A stretch of 50,065 bases of DNA from an uncultured Prevotella sp. Lineage in GTDB: Bacteria > Bacteroidota > Bacteroidia > Bacteroidales > Bacteroidaceae. Location: positions 1 through 50,065 of the forward strand of contig CAJOOC010000081.1 in the NCBI GenBank assembly GCA_905236165.1, read 5' to 3'. Under the pieces are notes generated by a model. The model made no database searches. It was not told where the DNA came from and saw nothing but the letters and a program-made list of their open reading frames with translations. A program made the translations under genes and the position numbers. Shown here piece after piece: positions 40,559-48,449 of this stretch. The number at the start of each line of letters is the position of its first letter. Position 1 is the stretch's first letter.

Positions 40559-42082
40559 TTATATTTCTTTGTGAACCTCATGCCCCTCAACGTATATGGC
40601 AGAGAAAGGTCGTGCCGGACACAGATACTCGCATGCTCCGCATCCTATGCATCTTTCCTCGTTCACGGCAGGCACGTATGGTCCCTCCTCATCGTCGGGG
40701 TCGAGTGGCACCATCTCGATGGCCTGCACGGGACAGTGGCGGGCACAGTTGCCGCATTCTACACCGTCCGTGACGGAGACGCAGTTCTTCTTTATCCATA
40801 CGGCATGTCCTATCTGTGTGGAGGCTTTGTCCTCCTTCTTGATAGGTTTGATGGCTCCTGCCGGACATACCTCTGAGCAGCGGTTGCATTCGGGGCGGCA
40901 ATAGCCGCGCTCATAGCTCATGACGGGTTGCATGAGGTGCAGCAGGTCGGTAGAGGGACGCAGCACCTGGTTGGGGCATTCTGAGATGCACAGCTGACAT
41001 CCCGTGCAGCGTTGCTGCATATTGCGCAGGGAGAGGGAGCCTGGAGGCGTGAGAGGTGTCTGTCGCGTCGGAGCAACCTTGTCGGCTATCTCGGCAAGGC
41101 CACCGTCAACCTTCTTTTTCTCCTGAGCCATAGCAGCCGTTGCCAACAGCGCACTCGATGCAAGGAAAGTGCGGCGGGAAGAGTCGGTATTGCTTGCGAT
41201 ACTTGATTCGCTGGAACCTGTAGAATCCATAGAATCTGTAGAATTTCTTGAATCTATAGTACCACTAAATCTCATAGAATACTTCAGTGCCCCGTGGCGG
41301 CAGCTCTTCTGGCAATCGCCGCATACTACGCAGCGCGAGGCATCCACCGTGTGTGTCTTATAGTCGATGCAGGCGGCCTTGCAGTTCTTGGTACAGAGGG
41401 AGCAGTTCTTGCACTTCTCCACGTCGAAGCGTATCTTCAGCAGCGAGAAGCGTGAGAAGAACGATAGTATCGTACCCACCGGACAGATGGTGTTACAATA
41501 GGTACGTCCGTTGCGCCACGCCAGGACAGCCAGCACGATGAGTGTTACTGCTGCAATCACCAGTGATGGTAGGGCCCGCAGCCAGATGTCGGAGTGGTAG
41601 AAGGCGTAGCTGTCATAATGCTCGGCAATAGCAGCAAGCACATTGTTGCCAGCCTGATAGACGGGTTGTAGCAGGTTCGTGGCAATGCGTCCGAAGGCAG
41701 AGTAGGGGGCCAGCAGCTGTACGATGGTTCCCAATCCCAGGAAGAAGCAGGCTATGAAGCCTACCAGCACGCCTATGCGCAGCCACCTCTTCTCCTTCGA
41801 GAAGGTGTAGCGGTTTTTCTTTGCCTTCTTGCCAAACCACCCGAAGATGTCTTGCATGATGCCCAAGGGGCAGATGACGGAGCAGTAGATACGTCCGAAG
41901 ATGAGTGTCAGCACCAGCAGAAACGCAATGACGATGACGTTGAGGGCAAGGATGGCCTCCAATAACTGCAGTTTCGCCAGATCTCCCACCATGTGATGGG
42001 CAGTGCCGGTAAAGTCAACAAACAGCCACGTGATGCCAATAAACACCAGCGAGGCAAGGGCTATGCGAATTTTTCTTAACAT
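40559..42082 (-). CDS. Membrane-bound polyferredoxin, NapH/NapG-like fusion with internal Tat motif
   Basis: The protein has 507 residues from ATG 42082. The first 260 residues hold four to five membrane helices with paired CSVICPLG and CNTICPVG motifs (NapH/CcoG-type) and two [4Fe-4S] sites (CKNCSLCTKNC, CVVCGDCQKSC). A Ser/Asp-rich linker coded by 9-bp repeats follows, then SSRRTFLASSALLATAAMA at about residue 300, which looks like a twin-arginine signal, and then four more ferredoxin sites (CTGCQLC, CRPECNRC, CGNCARHC, CIGCGACEYLC). This is a NapH part fused to a NapG/MauM-like part. It probably passes electrons from quinol to periplasmic enzymes such as the neighbouring reductase. Confidence 0.85.
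   Translation of the reverse strand: MLRKIRIALASLVFIGITWLFVDFTGTAHHMVGDLAKLQLLEAILALNVIVIAFLLVLTLIFGRIYCSVICPLGIMQDIFGWFGKKAKKNRYTFSKEKRWLRIGVLVGFIACFFLGLGTIVQLLAPYSAFGRIATNLLQPVYQAGNNVLAAIAEHYDSYAFYHSDIWLRALPSLVIAAVTLIVLAVLAWRNGRTYCNTICPVGTILSFFSRFSLLKIRFDVEKCKNCSLCTKNCKAACIDYKTHTVDASRCVVCGDCQKSCRHGALKYSMRFSGTIDSRNSTDSMDSTGSSESSIASNTDSSRRTFLASSALLATAAMAQEKKKVDGGLAEIADKVAPTRQTPLTPPGSLSLRNMQQRCTGCQLCISECPNQVLRPSTDLLHLMQPVMSYERGYCRPECNRCSEVCPAGAIKPIKKEDKASTQIGHAVWIKKNCVSVTDGVECGNCARHCPVQAIEMVPLDPDDEEGPYVPAVNEERCIGCGACEYLCPARPFSAIYVEGHEVHKEI
41214..41258. repeat. GAATCTRTA 9-bp repeat array in the ferredoxin gene
   Basis: Five degenerate 9-bp units code on the minus strand for IDSRNSTDSMDSTGS, the linker just before the internal twin-arginine motif. 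A related TCTATAGTA array lies at 49523. Confidence 0.75.
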
Positions 42083-42120
42083 ATAGTTGGTTCCAATCTT
42101 CAATTTTCAATCTTCAATCT

Positions 42121-42864
42121 TCAATGGCTAACCGCCACCACAAGGATGCTCATCTCATAGAGCAGGTATATAGGCAGGGCCACCACGAAGAGTGTGAAGG
42201 CATCTGCCGTAGGTGTTATGATGGCTGCCACGATGAGAATGGCCACGAGGGCATGTCGGCGATAGTCAGACATCATCGAGGCATTGATAAGTCCCATGCG
42301 TCCCATGAGGGCCGATACTACGGGCAGTTCGAACACCACCCCCATCACCAGGCTCATGCTCAGCAGCGTGTCGATATATGACTGCAGGGTAAGCATATTA
42401 TCGACGTCGGCACTCACCTGGTAGGTGCCCAAGAAACGCACTGTCAAGGGGAATACCACGAAATAGTTTACGATGGTGCCGAGGATGAACATCACGTATG
42501 CCGCTCCGACAATCCACACGGCGTAGCGACGCTCGTTCCTGTACAGCGCAGGCGAGACGAAGCGGAACGCCTCATATATAATGTAAGGTGAAGCCAGCAG
42601 CAGACCTGCATACATCGCCGTGCGAATGTGCACCATGAACTGCTCCGTCAGACCTGTGTTCATCAGGTGCAACTGGAACGTCTCCGTTCCCAGCAGCCGA
42701 TAGGTGATGAAATCGCTGCTACGGGGTGCCAGCACCACGCTGAACAGCCAGTCTTTCATCACGAAAGCCGCTACGGCAAGCAGCGCTACGGCAAGCAGCA
42801 TACGCATCAAAGACGTGCGCAGAGCATCAAGATGATCCCAGAAAGTACCGCTGTCACTTGACAT
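42121..42864 (-). CDS. tatC: Twin-arginine translocase subunit TatC
   Basis: This 247-residue protein has six predicted membrane helices. The N-terminal FWDHLDALRTSLMR is the conserved signal-binding segment of TatC, and the FRFVSPALYRNERR loop and FELPV motif also match. TatC binds the twin-arginine signal of folded cargo. It overlaps tatA by 11 bp. No tatB gene is present, as in minimal TatAC systems. Confidence 0.93.
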   Translation of the reverse strand: MSSDSGTFWDHLDALRTSLMRMLLAVALLAVAAFVMKDWLFSVVLAPRSSDFITYRLLGTETFQLHLMNTGLTEQFMVHIRTAMYAGLLLASPYIIYEAFRFVSPALYRNERRYAVWIVGAAYVMFILGTIVNYFVVFPLTVRFLGTYQVSADVDNMLTLQSYIDTLLSMSLVMGVVFELPVVSALMGRMGLINASMMSDYRRHALVAILIVAAIITPTADAFTLFVVALPIYLLYEMSILVVAVSH

Positions 42865-43069
42865 CGTTCCCGTTATCGTTTCCGTTCTTGTCTCCCCTCT
42901 CTTCTGGAGAGGGGTCGGGGGTGAGGTTCCCGTTTCCGTTCATCCCATCCTTGAAACTCTTTACACCGCGTCCAAGTCCTTGCATCATCTCAGGAATCTT
43001 CTTGCCTCCGAAAAGAAGAAGGATGATAAACGCAATGACAAGTATTTCCTGCATGCCTAATCCAAACAT
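42854..43069 (-). CDS. tatA: Twin-arginine translocase subunit TatA/E
   Basis: This 71-residue protein has a short membrane helix (ILVIAFIILLLFGGKKIPEM) followed by the amphipathic helix GLGRGVKSFKDGM, the TatA pattern. The C-terminal third (residues 45-71) is entirely repeat-coded: NGNLTPDPSPEERG comes from the G/C palindrome and NGNDNGND from hexamers. That part is unstructured and presumably tolerated. It is the first gene of the Tat operon, with a clear promoter. Confidence 0.92.
   Translation of the reverse strand: MFGLGMQEILVIAFIILLLFGGKKIPEMMQGLGRGVKSFKDGMNGNGNLTPDPSPEERGDKNGNDNGNDVK
42866..42943. repeat. Hexamers flanking a G/C palindrome in the tatA 3' end
   Basis: GTTCCC, GTTATC, GTTTCC and GTTCTT, then CTCCCCTCTCTTCTGGAGAG and GGGTCGGGGGTGAG, then GTTCCC and GTTTCC. 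Here two repeat families are nested, which suggests that one inserted into the other. Confidence 0.82.
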
Positions 43070-43112
43070 AATATTGTCGATTAAATTATGGTTAAAAGAT
43101 AAAGTACGTGGG

Positions 43113-43144
43113 CAAAGTTACGAAAAAAAACTTTCACCACCAAA
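43113..43144 (-). promoter_or_regulatory. Promoter of the tatA-tatC operon
   Basis: On the minus strand TTTG (43141-43144), a 20-bp spacer and TAACTTTG (43113-43120) give a full Bacteroidetes promoter, with the start near 43106 and a leader of about 37 nt. Confidence 0.7.
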
Positions 43145-43268
43145 AGAAAAGCCGAAAAAATGCATCAAGCCCTTGAGCGCTATAACAAATTGAACTTTCT
43201 ATTTAATAAAATATGTGTTATCCTGTCATTAGATGATAATTTCTGATAGGAATATCGATTATTTTGAC

Positions 43269-43276
43269 TAACTTTG
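43269..43276 (+). promoter_or_regulatory. -7 box of the SGNH hydrolase gene
   Basis: TAACTTTG, about 40 bp before the ATG at 43317. No clear TTG element at the expected distance. Confidence 0.5.
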
Positions 43277-43316
43277 TCCCCGAAAGAACTAAAAAGCGAA
43301 CAATCAACTCCAACAA

Positions 43317-44057
43317 ATGAAACGGATTCTTCTCTTATTGTTAATGATGCAGAGCGTTTTACTGGGCAGTGTAACAGCCCGTCGTGTGCTCTATATCGGC
43401 GACTCCATCACCGATGGCGGTTGGGGACGCAGCGGAGGTAGCGCCCAAGCCTCGAAAGACCGTGTCCACTGGGACCTCAACCACGTCTACGGACATAGCT
43501 ACATGCTGTTCTGTGCTGCCTATTACCAGAGCCAGTGGCCTGATGCCGAGTGGCAGTTCTGGAACCGAGGCATCTCCGGCAATACGCTCTTTCAGATGGC
43601 TGACCGCTGGCAGGAGGATGCCCTCGACCTTAAGCCCGATGTCATCTCCATCCTCATCGGTACGAACGACGTGGGAGCCTATCTTGACGAATGTAAAAAG
43701 AACGGCAGGACGTTCTCCGCAGAAGGCTTCGACTACAGCCGCTGGGAACAGAAATACCGCCACCTGCTCGATACCACCCGTATGGTGCTGCCCAAGGCAG
43801 AGATGGTGCTGTGCACACCCTTCGTGGGCAAGTCTAAAGAACGGGAGCGCCAGACCATCGCCGATAGCCTGGCGCAGATAGTACGCCTTATAGCCAGCGA
43901 CTACAAGGCCGTACTCGTGCCTTACGACAATATGTTTGCTGAGCTGCAAAAGAACGAGCCTTGTAAGAACTACTGGATATGGGACGGTATTCACCCCACA
44001 GCGGCAGGTCACCAGCGTATGGCCGAGCCTGTGTCGCGACGTGATGATAACCGATGA
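43317..44057 (+). CDS. Secreted SGNH/GDSL hydrolase, C-terminus disturbed
   Basis: This 246-residue protein has a signal peptide of about 21 residues. Block I is YIGDSITDGG (nucleophile Ser), block II is NRGISGNT, block III is ILIGTNDVG and block V is DGIHPTAAGH (catalytic Asp and His). It is probably a carbohydrate esterase, such as an acetyl-xylan or rhamnogalacturonan acetylesterase. Family members normally continue after GHQRMAE with a helix; here the reading is PVSRRDDNR and stop. A neighbouring frame (SLCRDVMITDDRV) continues, and a dispersed repeat starts about 30 bp later, so a frameshift or repeat insertion may have altered the end. The active site is complete. Confidence 0.85.
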   Translation: MKRILLLLLMMQSVLLGSVTARRVLYIGDSITDGGWGRSGGSAQASKDRVHWDLNHVYGHSYMLFCAAYYQSQWPDAEWQFWNRGISGNTLFQMADRWQEDALDLKPDVISILIGTNDVGAYLDECKKNGRTFSAEGFDYSRWEQKYRHLLDTTRMVLPKAEMVLCTPFVGKSKERERQTIADSLAQIVRLIASDYKAVLVPYDNMFAELQKNEPCKNYWIWDGIHPTAAGHQRMAEPVSRRDDNR

Positions 44058-44084
44058 TCGCGTCACCATTTTCTCTGCGGACAA

Positions 44085-44216
44085 CGCTGAGGGGGACGCA
44101 AGAGTTCAGGGGGTCGGCGAAGCCAATGTTCAATCCCCAGGGACGTGGGCGTCCCGCCCGCGATAACCCCTCCCTCCCCTTGGGGGAGGGCCGGGGGTGG
44201 GGTTTCAATCTTCAAT
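44085..44216. repeat. Composite module copy 3 plus G/C palindrome and TCAATCT heptamers
   Basis: GGGGTCGGCGAAGCCAATG resembles the middle of the 64-186 module. Then come GGGACGTGGGCGTCCC (44140-44155), CCCTCCCCTTGGGGGAGGG and TTCAATC repeats that code for the last residues of the ammonium transporter. Confidence 0.72.
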
Positions 44217-45599
44217 CTTCACCTTCTGCCTGATGTGCTCTTCGTATTCAGCTATTTCACGTTCACCGACATGAGCCAGGCCGTAGTGCTCGTCGTGCTG
44301 GCTATAGTCGAGTCCCACCTTCTCGCTAAAGACGGATACACGCATCGGGATAAGACGGTCGATGAGCGAATAGCCAATCCAGCTCATGACGAAGGTATAG
44401 CCAAAGACTATGACGATAGCCAGCAGATGGTAGAGGAAAATTACGAAGCCGTCCCATGTGCCTGCGATGAGTCCCTCTTGGATGAAGATGCCAGTCAACA
44501 CCGTGCCGAAGATACCGCCTGTGCCATGTGTGGGGAACACGTCGAGGGCATCGTCGATGCTGGTGTGCGAACGCCAATAGACCGCGATGTTGCATATCAG
44601 CGTGATGACGAAGGCGATGAAGATGCTCTGCCCTACGGTGACATAGCCTGCCGACGGCGTGATGGCCACCAGACCCACTACGCAACCCACGGCGGCACCC
44701 ATCGCTGACGGCTTGCGGCCACGCAGGCAGTCGAAGAATATCCACGTCATCATCGCCGTTGCCGAGGCCGTATTCGTGTTCAGGAACGCCTTGACGGCCT
44801 GCCCGTCAGCATGCAGCGACGAACCCGCATTGAAGCCGAACCATCCCAGCCACAACAGGGCCGCTCCCAGAAGCACAAAGGGAATGTTGGCCGGTTCGCT
44901 CCTGCGCGTCTCGGCCTTGCGTCTGCCTAAATAAATGGCTCCTGCGAGGGCAGCCACGCCGCTCGATGCGTGCACCACGATACCACCGGCAAAGTCGATG
45001 ACGCCCCAACGGCAGAACAGCCCCTCGGGATGCCACGTCATGTGGGCCAGCGGACAGTAGATGGCGAAGAAGAAAAACATCATGAAGAACATGTATGCCG
45101 AAAATCTCACGCGCTCGGCAAACGAACCCGTTATCAGCGACGGCGTGATGATGGCGAACTTCATCTGGAACAGCGCATACAGAGCCAGCGGTATCGTGGC
45201 ACCACCCAGCACGTTGCCCGCCGGAGTGGTATACACCTCTGCTCCCACGTTCCGGAACATCAGGAACGTCAGCGGATTGCCTATCAGCCCGCCGATGTCA
45301 TCGCCAAAGCACAGCGAGAAGCCTATCACCACCCACAGCACCGAGATCAGTCCCATGGCGATGAACGACTGCAGCATCGTCGAAATAACATTCTTCGCAC
45401 CCACCATGCCGCCATAGAAGAACGACAGTCCGGGCGTCATCATCAGTACAAAAATTGTAGCGGTAATAAGCCACGCCACATCAGCAGCAGAGATTACCGA
45501 CCAGTCACATTCAAACGTAGGCTCCCCTACGCCAAGCCCTGCAACGGCTATCAACGTCATCGCCGTCATCAGGATTATCCAACGCTTCTTAATCTTCAT
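44205..45599 (-). CDS. amt: Ammonium transporter Amt
   Basis: This 464-residue protein has eleven predicted membrane helices. The signatures are FFYGGMVGAKN near the N-terminus, the pore region FDFAGGIVVHASSG-like segment at about 200, GWFGFNAGSSL and FPTHGTGGIFGT with the pore His. It imports ammonium or ammonia. No glnB/glnK gene is adjacent, although many bacteria pair them. The last few residues (KVKIED) come from a TTCAATC repeat. It has a -7 box at 45654-45661. Confidence 0.93.
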   Translation of the reverse strand: MKIKKRWIILMTAMTLIAVAGLGVGEPTFECDWSVISAADVAWLITATIFVLMMTPGLSFFYGGMVGAKNVISTMLQSFIAMGLISVLWVVIGFSLCFGDDIGGLIGNPLTFLMFRNVGAEVYTTPAGNVLGGATIPLALYALFQMKFAIITPSLITGSFAERVRFSAYMFFMMFFFFAIYCPLAHMTWHPEGLFCRWGVIDFAGGIVVHASSGVAALAGAIYLGRRKAETRRSEPANIPFVLLGAALLWLGWFGFNAGSSLHADGQAVKAFLNTNTASATAMMTWIFFDCLRGRKPSAMGAAVGCVVGLVAITPSAGYVTVGQSIFIAFVITLICNIAVYWRSHTSIDDALDVFPTHGTGGIFGTVLTGIFIQEGLIAGTWDGFVIFLYHLLAIVIVFGYTFVMSWIGYSLIDRLIPMRVSVFSEKVGLDYSQHDEHYGLAHVGEREIAEYEEHIRQKVKIED

Positions 45600-45653
45600 A
45601 CCTTTTTATCTTTTTAATAATACATTTTCTGACATTTTGTAAGATTTTGGATG

Positions 45654-45661
45654 CAAAATTA
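45654..45661 (-). promoter_or_regulatory. -7 box of amt
   Basis: TAATTTTG followed by CA on the minus strand, 55 bp before the ATG at 45599. A TTTG is present farther upstream, but the spacing of 25 bp is too long. Confidence 0.4.
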
Positions 45662-46076
45662 CAACATTATGTCGTAAAACCTACTACAAACACTTGCTTT
45701 TTGTTTGTTAAAAACTACAACACCTTACAATGTGTCAATATTTCAACTGCTTTTTCTCCTCTTTTGCTGTCACTTTGCACTAAAAACATATCATTTCGTT
45801 ACAATCTGCAATCGAACAATATCGTATAGGTGGGCACCTAAGGGCACGCATCCTACCTGTCACATGAATCCCAGCCATTTCGCCGTACATACGGCACGGC
45901 TGTATGGCTGGCTACCATTATCTGATGCCTACGGAATCGGCTGCACAAAGGGTGGGAAACTTTTGTAAGTTAGTAGCTGACCGATTGTTATCTACGGGGT
46001 GCCTGCGAGTTCTGTTATCGTTTGATTCGGACTGTCTCATTCGGTAATCTCCTTGTGTTCACAACAAAATATAGCC
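45662..46076. other. Intergenic region without supported gene; one nested hairpin
   Basis: No convincing gene lies between amt and the channel gene. A nested inverted repeat is visible: CAGCCA (45872-45877) with TGGCTG (45905-45910) outside and GCCGT (45882-45886) with ACGGC (45891-45895) inside. Base composition moves from A/T-rich near amt to mixed. This marks the boundary between the housekeeping part and the accessory right end. Confidence 0.4.
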
Positions 46077-46865
46077 TTACTTGTCGAAACTGTCCTTATC
46101 TTCCGTTTTTTGAAGATTGTCAAGCTTCCTTTCCAATTGTGACAGTTTCTTCAAAACTTCGTCATTGTTGTCCGCAGCCATTGCGTCAACAAAAATGCTA
46201 TTCACCAAACTCATGCCAATGATTCCTCCAAAGAACAGAAGGACCGAGAAATAGATTCTTGCGACTACGGCCATTGCGGACCCGCTCTGTGATGCTATAG
46301 CTTCAGGCATGTCATACCATCCCTCGATAGTAAAGAGGCGGAAGATAGAATATACGCTAAGCGCCGGATTTCCAAAGTACTGTGGCGCTGAACTCCCGAA
46401 TAGAAATGTTGTCGCGATGCTAACAACCAACAGCAGGACTCCTAATCCAAAAGAGACTATGAAGGACGCTTTGAATGCTAGTTTGAGGCCGTTTACCAAA
46501 TTATCGATATTGGGGACAAACTTAAGTAGCCTGAACGATTTGAAGGCTCGCAAAGTTCTCAACGATAAGAGAACACCAGTTCCGGGGGTGTCTAATCCGA
46601 AGATGTTGAGGCATGAAGGCACGGCCAACAGTACGATTATAAAGTCGAAACGGTTCCAGCCATCCGACCAGTAATGTGCGAATCCCTTGTCTTGAATTTT
46701 TACTGCAGCCTCAAGCAAGAACAGCATGGTGAACACACTATCAGCAATAAGGAGTATTCCTGAATGATTAGCGCTGAAACCACTGATAAAGATAATGCCA
46801 GTATTGATAAGCACCAACACCAGCATTATACTGTCGTTTGTAAAGAAACGTTTTATGGTATTCAT
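46077..46865 (-). CDS. Voltage-gated cation channel, NavBac-like
   Basis: This 262-residue protein is one six-helix channel domain. The S4 voltage sensor has positive charges every third residue (Arg103, Arg106, Lys109, Arg112, Lys115) in LRTLRAFKSFRLLKF. The S2/S3 countercharges are in LLEAAVK and WNRFDFIIV. The pore carries TIEGW at 179-183, comparable to the TLESW filter of NaChBac-type sodium channels. Residues of about 232-258 form a coiled coil (EVLKKLSQLERKLDNLQK) that fits tetramer assembly. It starts one base after the stop of the nuclease-like gene, so the two are translated together. Ion choice (Na or Ca) cannot be set from sequence. Confidence 0.88.
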   Translation of the reverse strand: MNTIKRFFTNDSIMLVLVLINTGIIFISGFSANHSGILLIADSVFTMLFLLEAAVKIQDKGFAHYWSDGWNRFDFIIVLLAVPSCLNIFGLDTPGTGVLLSLRTLRAFKSFRLLKFVPNIDNLVNGLKLAFKASFIVSFGLGVLLLVVSIATTFLFGSSAPQYFGNPALSVYSIFRLFTIEGWYDMPEAIASQSGSAMAVVARIYFSVLLFFGGIIGMSLVNSIFVDAMAADNNDEVLKKLSQLERKLDNLQKTEDKDSFDK

Positions 46866-46866
46866 T

Positions 46867-47958
46867 CTATACGTACCGTTTAGCGGCTTCTAATAGTTGT
46901 TTCTTGAAATTGTAGATGTCTTCCACTTTGTCGATACTTTCCATCTGCTCATTACGATTTTCATCAACGAAACCAATGCGCTTGTTATTGGGGTTATTGA
47001 AGTGAAGCCTGCATATGGGCCTGCGATTGTTGTCATCTGCAAAGATGGCAAAGTATGACTGGGAGTCGCGGTGTGTTACACGTTCGGCAGCTATAACCTC
47101 ACATACAATGCTCTTTACAATGTAATAGCCCTCCAGTTCCTGGACAGTAGTTACAATCTTTGAAGCCTTTTCTTCTTCCTTCGAAGTCTCTTCCTCTTTC
47201 TGCTCAACAGCAGCCGGAGTGGTTTGAATAGGAGCACCTGCAGCCTCTGTAGCCTTTATGGCTATGCCAAGCTTCTCACTCATTACGTCATTAATATGAC
47301 TCTGCAAAGCCCGCTTGACAATGTCGGTGAACTGATCAAGCACCTTTTGAGTGACGATACCTTCATAGACTCTTTTCGTCAGCAACTTAACGAGTTCTGG
47401 AGACGGCTCGGTGAATTCGGAGCGGATAACCTTCTTTACCTCCGACATGTACTTCAGTTCATTGGCACTACTAAGAATGTTGTCCAGGTCAAAGTTTTCT
47501 TTGCAGAACTTCTTGACTTCCTCAATCTGCGCCTCACGAATCTTCTCCAGGTTTATTTCCAGAAATGGAATATCGTCCATGATGTTCTCCTTAACCAGGT
47601 CAGCATAGAACCTGAAAACAATACCATTCGTCAGTACGCCGAACTTCGCTTTAGAGGCTACGTAGTAACGCTTCAGCTGGTTGTCGTGTAGGTTCAGGTC
47701 TTGCTTCCAATGCTTACATTCGATGAGCATGATGGGTGAGCCGTCTTTCATGATGGCATAGTCTATCTTTTCACCTTTCTTCTTGGCAATGTCGCAATCC
47801 ATCTCGGGAACCACCTCCAGCGGATTGAACACGTCGTAACCCAGTATCTGAATGAACGGCATGATGAAAGCATTCTTCGTCGCCTCTTCCGTTTGGATGG
47901 ATTCTTTCAGGGAAGAGACTCGCTCGGCCAACTGTAGAATTGAATCTTTAAAGTCCAT
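46867..47958 (-). CDS. HSDR_N-type PD-(D/E)xK nuclease-like protein
   Basis: The protein has 363 residues. The N-terminal 150 residues match the type I restriction HsdR N-terminal (HSDR_N) nuclease fold: Glu25 in QTEEATKN, Asp66 in EKIDYAIM and Glu80-x-Lys82 in LIECKHW. The rest lacks the helicase motor of HsdR: a helical middle (160-230), a Lys/Glu-rich linker and a C-terminal alpha/beta domain of about 100 residues (IVTTVQELEGYYIVKSIV). No methylase or specificity genes are near. It is coupled to the channel gene. Stand-alone HSDR_N proteins are known but not well characterised; a defence role is possible but unproven. Confidence 0.8.
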   Translation of the reverse strand: MDFKDSILQLAERVSSLKESIQTEEATKNAFIMPFIQILGYDVFNPLEVVPEMDCDIAKKKGEKIDYAIMKDGSPIMLIECKHWKQDLNLHDNQLKRYYVASKAKFGVLTNGIVFRFYADLVKENIMDDIPFLEINLEKIREAQIEEVKKFCKENFDLDNILSSANELKYMSEVKKVIRSEFTEPSPELVKLLTKRVYEGIVTQKVLDQFTDIVKRALQSHINDVMSEKLGIAIKATEAAGAPIQTTPAAVEQKEEETSKEEEKASKIVTTVQELEGYYIVKSIVCEVIAAERVTHRDSQSYFAIFADDNNRRPICRLHFNNPNNKRIGFVDENRNEQMESIDKVEDIYNFKKQLLEAAKRYV

Positions 47959-48449
47959 AGTAATATAGTTTTTGAATATTATAATGTTAACTTATGTGTC
48001 CGATTTTATGCGCAAACCTTTGGACAAAAAAGAAAGCGCAGACTTCCGTCATACGCTTCACAGGCCTACCACAGCCCACAACATACTATGAGGAAATCCG
48101 CACTTATGTGCGAACTTCAATGTATGTCGTTATTTTCTGCTCTTTTTTCTTTTCCGAGGTGGTAGTTCGTGAAGCGATTGAGCAAATATACCAAATGTCC
48201 GTGACTTCCATCATGTCTGCAAAACCATCATCAATGGTTGCAACAAAGAGAATCACGCTGCAAAAATACAATAAATTCTTCAATTCTCCAAACTTTTCCC
48301 TTGATTTTGTCAAAAAACAACTATAACGCCAATGCTGATGGTGGAGTTGAACATTAATTGCCGTTAATCAGCCATTAATTAGTTGTTAGTTTCTTTCGTG
48401 TCTTTCGATGTGTGTAACCCTAATTGGGGATGCGAGAGAGCATAGTCCA
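47959..48449. other. Intergenic region without supported gene
   Basis: Short open frames on both strands have no recognisable motif. Two minus-strand TAnnTTTG boxes are visible (TATATTTG at 48183-48190 and TATTTTTG near 48262), possibly for the nuclease/channel pair. A small CGCAC/GTGCG hairpin lies near 48102. Composition is A/T-richer than the left half of the window. Confidence 0.35.

Noticed and set aside
46867..47958. Complete type I restriction system
   Set aside because: Only the HSDR_N nuclease domain is present; no helicase motor, HsdM or HsdS is encoded nearby.
47994..48326. 110-codon plus-strand frame and an overlapping 69-codon minus-strand frame
   Set aside because: No recognisable motif or coding bias, and the minus frame contains a promoter-like TATTTTTG.
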